From Combretum micranthum (taxonomy: Eukaryota > Streptophyta > Magnoliopsida > Myrtales > Combretaceae): DNA of 64,000 nucleotides. Under the pieces are notes generated by a model. That model saw only the letters and a program-made list of their open reading frames with translations, had not been told where the DNA came from and made no database searches. The position numbers and the translations under genes were made by a program. Positions 58,811-64,000 of the stretch are shown piece by piece; position 1 is the first letter of the stretch; every line of letters starts with the position of its first letter. The stretch covers positions 1 through 64,000 of the forward strand of contig JAMXBD010004353.1 in assembly GCA_024138025.1 (NCBI GenBank), given 5' to 3'.

Positions 58811-60558
58811 ATGTCTAACACCGGGAGCAACCCCACAGACCAGACCAATGAGCAAAGACTCAACACCGTGGAACAAACCCTCCTTGGAATTGCTGAACAG
58901 ATGCAGCTTTAACACAGAGTCTTGCACAACTCAAGACCCCACAACTTCTGAAGAATCTCAAGGTCACAGAAAGGAAAAGAAATTGAAGGACAGCTTATTC
59001 AGCAAGAGGAGTCACCAAATGAGTTTAATGCGGCTGAGTTGAAGAAAGAACTGGAAGCTCAGGCTAAAGAAATGGAAGAAAACTGCTTGAGAAAATGAAG
59101 ACGTTCGATGGTTTTGATCAAACCGCGATCCTGAATTTGCCTCAATATGAGGAAGGTGCCTTCCCTGAGAAATTTAAGGCACCGGAATTTGAAAAATATG
59201 ACGGGACAGGTTGCCCTAATATGCATACCAGATTGTATGTGCGACGAATGGGGCAATATGCAAAGTTTGACAAGCTGATGGTGCAAACCTTCCAGGACAG
59301 TCTTACTGGTGCTGCTTTGGCCTGGTACGCCCAATTAGACCATCAAGAATTGATACTTGGGACAAGTTGGCTAGGGCGTTTTAATCAGTATAAGTTTAAC
59401 ATTGAGATGGCGCCCTCGGTATGGGATTTAAGCAATCTGAAGAAGAAGAAAGAAGAGACTTTCAAGGAGTATGCTCAGCGCTGGAGAGCATTGGCTGCAA
59501 GGATCACCACCCGATGCCTGAAAGGACCTACTTTCACTTTTATCAACACGCTAGAGGAACCTTTCTTTTCCCATCTGATTGGGCATGCATCAGCAAGTTT
59601 CTCAGAAGTGGTGATAGCTGGGTGCAGGATTGAGAATGCAATTTCGGCAGGAAAATTGCAACAAGAAAAGAAATATACTGCACCGAGAAATGTCCCATAC
59701 AAAGGGAAAGATTCAACCGTCAGCATGGTCAATACTTCAGATGCAACTGGCCCTACTAAGTCTTTCGTGTTGTCAACAAATCAGAATCAAAATCAGAATA
59801 AGGATCAGACTCAACAAAGTGCAGTCCCAAATCAACAATCAAGGTTCAGCAGGCGGAACTTCACTCGAATTCCGGTTCCCCTTAGCCAAGTATTAGCTAA
59901 ATTAAGGGCCGATAATCTGATCAATCTTGAAGTTCCTAGGGAAGACTTAAAGCCTAGATATTACAATCCTGAGCTGAAGTGTGAATATCACATGGGGCAA
60001 ATCGGGCATTCAACAGACAGATGCTGGAGGCTTAGGCATAAAATCCAAGATCTTATTGATGCAAAAGTCATCCAGTTGGATTTCGTTGAGACTCCAAACG
60101 TCTCTACTAACCCACTGCCAAACCATGGACCAGTCATCAATATGATCACCGCTGAAGTGCCAGATCAAGAAATCAATCTGGATGAGTTGCCAATCACCAT
60201 AGAACAAGTAGCATGGAACCTTCGCCAGAAGGGTCATTTGCTCAATATGAATTTAAGAGACCGCACCAAAACCAGGCCTGCTATTTACAAGCTACTACAA
60301 GGAGGAACTATTAAAAAAGAAGAGATTCTGGAAATGTTGATCCCGAAACCAAGGAGATCGAGCACACAGGCTGAGTTATGGGAAAGGTATCAGGCTGGAG
60401 ATCCAACCATTGGAACCCTGGGAAATGATGGAAAATACCAGTATTTAATAGATTACTGGTTTGAGCCCCGTGTCTATGCTGATGCTCCTCCAACTGGATG
60501 GGGTCCAGAATTTGAAGAGGAAGATAAGAAAGCAAAAGAAGACGAGTTTGTGGTATGA
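58811..60558 (+). pseudogene. Ogre gag
   Basis: The probable start is ATG 58811 (MSNTGSNPTDQTNEQRL), followed by frameshifts, then a continuous frame 59095-60558 of 487 codons. This has the retrotransposon gag domain (APEFEKYDGTGCPNMHTRLY, ALAWYAQLD, W..L...F..QYKFNIEMAP), a Gln/Asn-rich linker, and a C-terminal zinc-knuckle-like CEYHMGQIGHSTDRC. Gag forms the virus-like particle and binds RNA. The frame ends at TGA 60556-60558, and a TAG follows at 60592-60594 in the same frame; the frame then continues into the pre-protease region. Both stops are one C-to-T step from sense codons. Confidence 0.88.
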
Positions 60559-61811
60559 TCGAAGGTGGACCTAGATCCATCAAAATCGAAATAGGCAAAG
60601 GTAGTGAAGATGGATCAACTTCATCAAAGCCTAGGAACTATACCTTTCACATACCCCTTGCTGTGTGATTATAAAGCCGCTCCATTTGATTATAAGGCGG
60701 TAAATCATGCTTCAATGGCCATGGTTGGTGGCCTTACTCGCTCAGGAAGAGTTTATGAGTCGACCGGAAAGAATGCAACTGTGAATATGCCACAGCAGCA
60801 AAATGAAGAAGGAAAGAAAGATGAAGAGAAGTCAGCATTGGCAAAACTGATGAAAGCAAGTGAATACAAGGTTGTCGAGCAGTTGGCCAAAATACCTGCC
60901 CAAATATCGCTCATGAGTCTGCTGATTAGCTCTAATGTACACCGTGAGGCTCTTTTCAAAGCCTTAGAAGAAGTGAAAGTTCCAGAAGGTGTATCAGAAG
61001 AAGCCTTGGGGCATATCATCAACTCAATCTTTGCAAATGAGCAAATCATTTTCTCATCTGAAGAACTGGGAGAGGAAGGAGATCAACATAACAAGGCCCT
61101 TCATCGTAGTCAAAAGCTGTGGAAAGATCGTCTCTCGAGTATTAGTTGACAATGGATCCTCTTTGAATGTGTGCCCCTTAGCCACTTTGAGCTTATTGGA
61201 AATTGAACCGTCAGACATCAAACCAAGCTCTATTGTGGTTCGTGCTTTTGATGGTCAAAAAGAGATATAATAGGTGAAGTGGAGTTAGAAGTCATCATCG
61301 GGCCTCAAACTTTCATTATTCCTTTCCAAGTGATTGATATCCCCAGAACATTCAATCTGCTGTTGGGAAGACCATGGATCCATGCTGCCAGGGCAATACC
61401 ATCAAGCCTGCACCAGAAAGTTAAGTTCATAGCCAATGGTCAACTCATCACTGTTATGGGAGAACAGGATTATGCCATTTACAAGGAGACAGCTGTCCCT
61501 TACATTGGAAAAGAAGGAGAAGAAGACTTCGGGCTTCAAATGTTTGACGAAGTCTGTATGATGATGATGAGAAAGAAACTCAGGTGGGAACCTTTGGACT
61601 GGGTTATTCCCCCACTTGTGCTGAAGTGGTGGAAATGAAAAACCAAATGAGAAGAAGGAAGCTCGACAAGGAGTATGATCCAATCATCAAAATTCCTCAC
61701 ATCAGCCATTCCTTTCCAAAGCCACATCATATCCAGCAGCCAGATGATATCAAAGAAGATGCTTCATCCAAAGAAATGATCTTGAGAAATTGGTTCTCTG
61801 CCTTGCGCTAG
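60559..61811 (+). pseudogene. Ogre protease region
   Basis: Frame 60604-61149 continues gag. The retropepsin active site LVDNGSSLNVCP (Asp at 61148-61150) lies in the next frame (60989-61270), and LLGRPWIHAA, the second conserved retropepsin motif, in a third (61279-61638). A tail frame runs to TAG 61809-61811. So at least three frameshifts are present near 61100, 61265 and 61580. Protease would process the polyprotein; catalytic Asp and both motifs are intact, so the damage is in the frame only. Confidence 0.85.
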
Positions 61812-61981
61812 TATTAAGTCTTTTAAGTAAGAATTTATCTAAGACTAGATTTGTGTTTCGTGTTTTTCAGTATTATGTGATGCTCAAATAAGTGTACTTA
61901 AACACCGTCCCAGTTTAATAAAATTTATTTCCATTTGTGTTTTCACATATTCTCATACATTCCTCATTCATATTCAACCAG
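61812..61981 (+). other. Probable Ogre intron between protease and RT
   Basis: After the protease-frame stop come GT sites (61811 GTATTA, 61827 GTAAGA), AT-rich sequence, a pyrimidine-rich tract (about 61930-61976) and an acceptor-like AACCAG (ends 61981), after which the pol frame begins. Ogre is known to splice an intron here to make the full polyprotein. The exact donor cannot be fixed by eye. Confidence 0.55.
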
Positions 61982-63625
61982 ATTCGACAATTGTGATGAA
62001 GTTCAGGGATATCTCGCGCGTATAATTAATGAAAATATCAATATCACCTCTAACTCTACTGGGTTAGATGTTGAAGATGATATTGATTATCAATTTAGAA
62101 CACAAGAAATTTGGCAAAATTTTGAACAAGGAAGATTGAAATTCCCGAAACCATTGAAGTGATTAATTTGGGAACAAGTGAAAACCCTAGGAATCTGAGG
62201 ATAGGGGAAATTGCCTGAGAGCACGGCACAAGATTTAACCAAGTTACTAGCCGAATACTTGGATGTTTTTGCATGGTCGTACAGCGATATGCCTGGTTTA
62301 GACCCATCCATTGTGGTTCACAAATTGCCAACAAAGGAGGATTTTAAACCTATAAAGCAAAAATTAAGGCGATTTAGGCCGGATTTACTCCTCCAAATCA
62401 AGGATGAAGTAAAAAAGTTGCTTGAAGTAGGATTCATTGAGGTTTCTGATTATTCGGATTGGGTATCAAATATAGTGCCAGTACTTAAGAAAAACGGGAA
62501 AGTAAGAATCTGTGTGGATTTCAGAGATCTAAACAAAGCAACCCCGAAAGATAATTTCCCGTTGCCTCACATCGATGTTTTAGTGGACAATACCGCTGGA
62601 AATCATCTATTTTCATTCATGGATGGATTTTCAGGGTATAATCAGATATTAATGGCCGAAGAAGATAAGGTCAAAACCACATTCGTTACAGCCTGGGGAA
62701 CTTTTTGTTACAAGGTCATGCCTTTCGGTCTCAAGAATGCCGGGGCAACTTATCAACGAGCAATGCTTGCTATACTTCATGATATGATGCACAAAGAGGT
62801 GGAAGTATATGTAGATGATATGATCGCCAAGACAAAGGAAGGAGATGATCATGTAGTGGTGTTAAGGAAGCTTTTTGAAAGATTAAGGAAGTTCCAGTTG
62901 AAATTGAATCCAGAAAAATGCACTTTCGGAGTGACATCTGGAAAATTATTAGGATTCATGGTTAGCCAAAAGGGATAGAAATCGATCCTGATAAGGTCAA
63001 GGCGATTCAGGATTTGCCTCCACCAAAAACATTAAAGGAAATCAGAGGCCTCTTGGGAAGGTTGAATTACATTGCTCGATTCATATCACAGCTGACTGAT
63101 AAGTGCCAACCGCTGTTTAAACTGCTGAAGAAGAATGCCCTAATTGAATGGAATGAGAATGTGAAAAAGCCTTTAATCGGATAAAGCAGTATCTGACGAA
63201 TCCACCAGTACTGGTTACTCCAAAACCGGGAAACCATTGTTCTTGTACTTGACAATTCTTCCTGAATCTATGGGTTGTGTGCTGGGCAAAAAGATGAGGA
63301 AGGAAAAGAAAGAGCTGTTTACTACTTAAGCAAGAAATTCTCAAATGGAGAACAAAAGTATTCAGAGATAGAAAAAACCTGCTGTGCATTAGTATGGGTT
63401 ATGCACAGGCTTAGGCAGTATACGCTCTTCTACTCGATCGAGTTGATTACGAAGCATGATCCATTGCGATACTTGGCACGCAAACCGGCTTTAGTAGGTC
63501 GAATCTCGAAATGGCAGATGCTACTTTCTGAATTTGATATCATTTATGTGAATCAAAGTTCAGTCAAAGGACAAGTTTTAGCTGATCAACTCGCAGAAAG
63601 GTTGATGACGAAGAATTAAAGGAAC
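61982..63625 (+). pseudogene. Ogre reverse transcriptase and RNase H
   Basis: The pol frame opens with VEDDIDYQFRTQEIWQNFEQ, shifts near 62155-62211, then reads 62211-62978: LDVFAWSYSDMPGLD, VRICVDFRDLNKATPKDNFP, FSFMDGFSGYNQILM, VMPFGLKNAGATYQRAM and the catalytic YVDDMIAK (YVDD at 62808-62819, intact). A frameshift at 62974-62978 leads to LPPPKTLKEIRGLLGRLNYI. RNase H follows with YLSKKFSNGEQKYSEIEKTC, ISKWQMLLSEFDI and ends at about 63619. Another break lies near 63180-63260. Reverse transcription machinery, with residues intact but the frame broken at four or so places. Confidence 0.92.
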
Positions 63626-63639
63626 AAGATCAGTTTCCA

Positions 63640-64000
63640 GATGAAGGCATCAGAATAACAGAAACAGAAGCCGAAAACAACAATTGGAAGTTGTATTTCG
63701 ATGGAGCAGCCAACGTATACGGTGTGGAATAGGGGCAGTCCTTATCTCACCAAAAGAAGAACAGTTCCCGGCATCAGCCAGATTAATGTTTCCTTACACA
63801 AATAATGTAGCGGAATACGAGGCATGCATCATGGGATTAGAAATGGCAATTCAAATGAATATCGAGGAGCTCGAAGTGTTTGGAGATTCATCACTTATCA
63901 TTTTCCAAACTCGAGGCGAGTTCAAAACTAAGGATCCCAAGTTGATTCCTTATCATAATCACTTGGCTGAGTTACAGGAAGGTTCAAAGAAATTTCCTTC
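63640..64000 (+). pseudogene. Ogre archaeal-type RNase H, partial at window end
   Basis: WKLYFDGAANV (first Asp), AVLISPKEEQFPASARL, NNVAEYEACIMGLEMAIQMN (Glu), LEVFGDSSLIIFQ (second Asp), then DPKLIPYHNHLAELQ to the window edge. A frameshift lies at about 63715-63725. A second RNase H between RNase H and integrase is diagnostic of Tat/Ogre elements. Integrase should follow off-window. Confidence 0.88.

Larger units (their letters stand above)
53901..64000 (+). mobile_element. Ogre (Tat lineage Ty3/gypsy) retrotransposon, 3' part off-window
   Basis: Order: 5' LTR, tRNA-Arg primer site, leader, ORF1, gag, protease, probable intron, RT, RNase H, archaeal-type RNase H. An extra ORF1 before gag, an intron between protease and RT, and a second RNase H are the known hallmarks of Ogre. 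Frames are broken by several frameshifts and stops, so this copy is defective as read. Integrase, 3' tandem repeats and 3' LTR should follow beyond 64000. Confidence 0.93.

Noticed and set aside
1..64000. Search for tRNA, rRNA, CRISPR, bacterial operons or host genes
   Set aside because: None seen. Repeats are tandem arrays without CRISPR-like spacers, and every domain found belongs to a transposable element.

Overview
The window is plant nuclear DNA, probably intergenic heterochromatin of a dicot. It is AT-rich, with intron-like sequence and large retrotransposons nested inside one another. I find no host protein gene, tRNA, rRNA or CRISPR array. Every base that can be explained belongs to a transposable element or a fragment of one. 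The species cannot be named from the sequence.

The backbone is one degenerate minus-strand Ty3/gypsy chromovirus, here called G, whose C-terminal end looks Tekay/Del-like. It runs from about 18846 to past 49613 and is cut into pieces by younger insertions. Its 3' LTR is 18846-20804, the end of pol 20823-21106, integrase 32265-33597, RT/RNase H and a gag remnant 46381-48084, the primer-binding site 48277-48288, and its 5' LTR starts at 48296. Two blocks of about 11 and 13 kb (21107-32264 and 33598-46380) interrupt its pol, and the reading frames match across both gaps. The gaps are filled by solo LTRs with TG...CA ends and 5-bp target duplications: X3 and W in the first, X2 in the second. These carry further insertions: an Ogre-like solo LTR in X3, and Z and Y2 in X2. 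The 5' LTR of G is cut at 49614 by V. V holds a Ty1/copia solo LTR and is itself cut by the Ogre element.

Left of G is a CACTA/En-Spm transposase fragment (18392-18791). It is truncated by X1, a minus-strand X-family LTR. X1 is broken by Y1 (1-3195) and by a 12-kb non-autonomous Ogre-type element (4396-16399) with the layout LTR / internal / LTR / partial internal / partial LTR. Its 5.1-kb internal region has no gag-pol and is largely minisatellite blocks.

Right of 53901 is an Ogre (Tat lineage Ty3/gypsy) element on the plus strand that runs off the window: 5' LTR, tRNA-Arg-type primer site, ORF1, gag, protease, a probable intron, RT, RNase H and the start of a second (archaeal-type) RNase H. 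Frameshifts and stops make this copy defective. It shares LTR, primer site and leader with the non-autonomous element, so such elements could have supplied proteins to it.

The most unusual signal is in the long solo LTRs. X1, X2, X3, W, Z and V each contain a short exon-like block after a 3' splice acceptor. It ends in an acidic, tyrosine-rich peptide (best form DPEIDDSLPPDYYY-stop), then an ATG a few bases before a perfect GTGAGT splice donor. Between W and X2, seven of eight codon differences in this peptide are synonymous.
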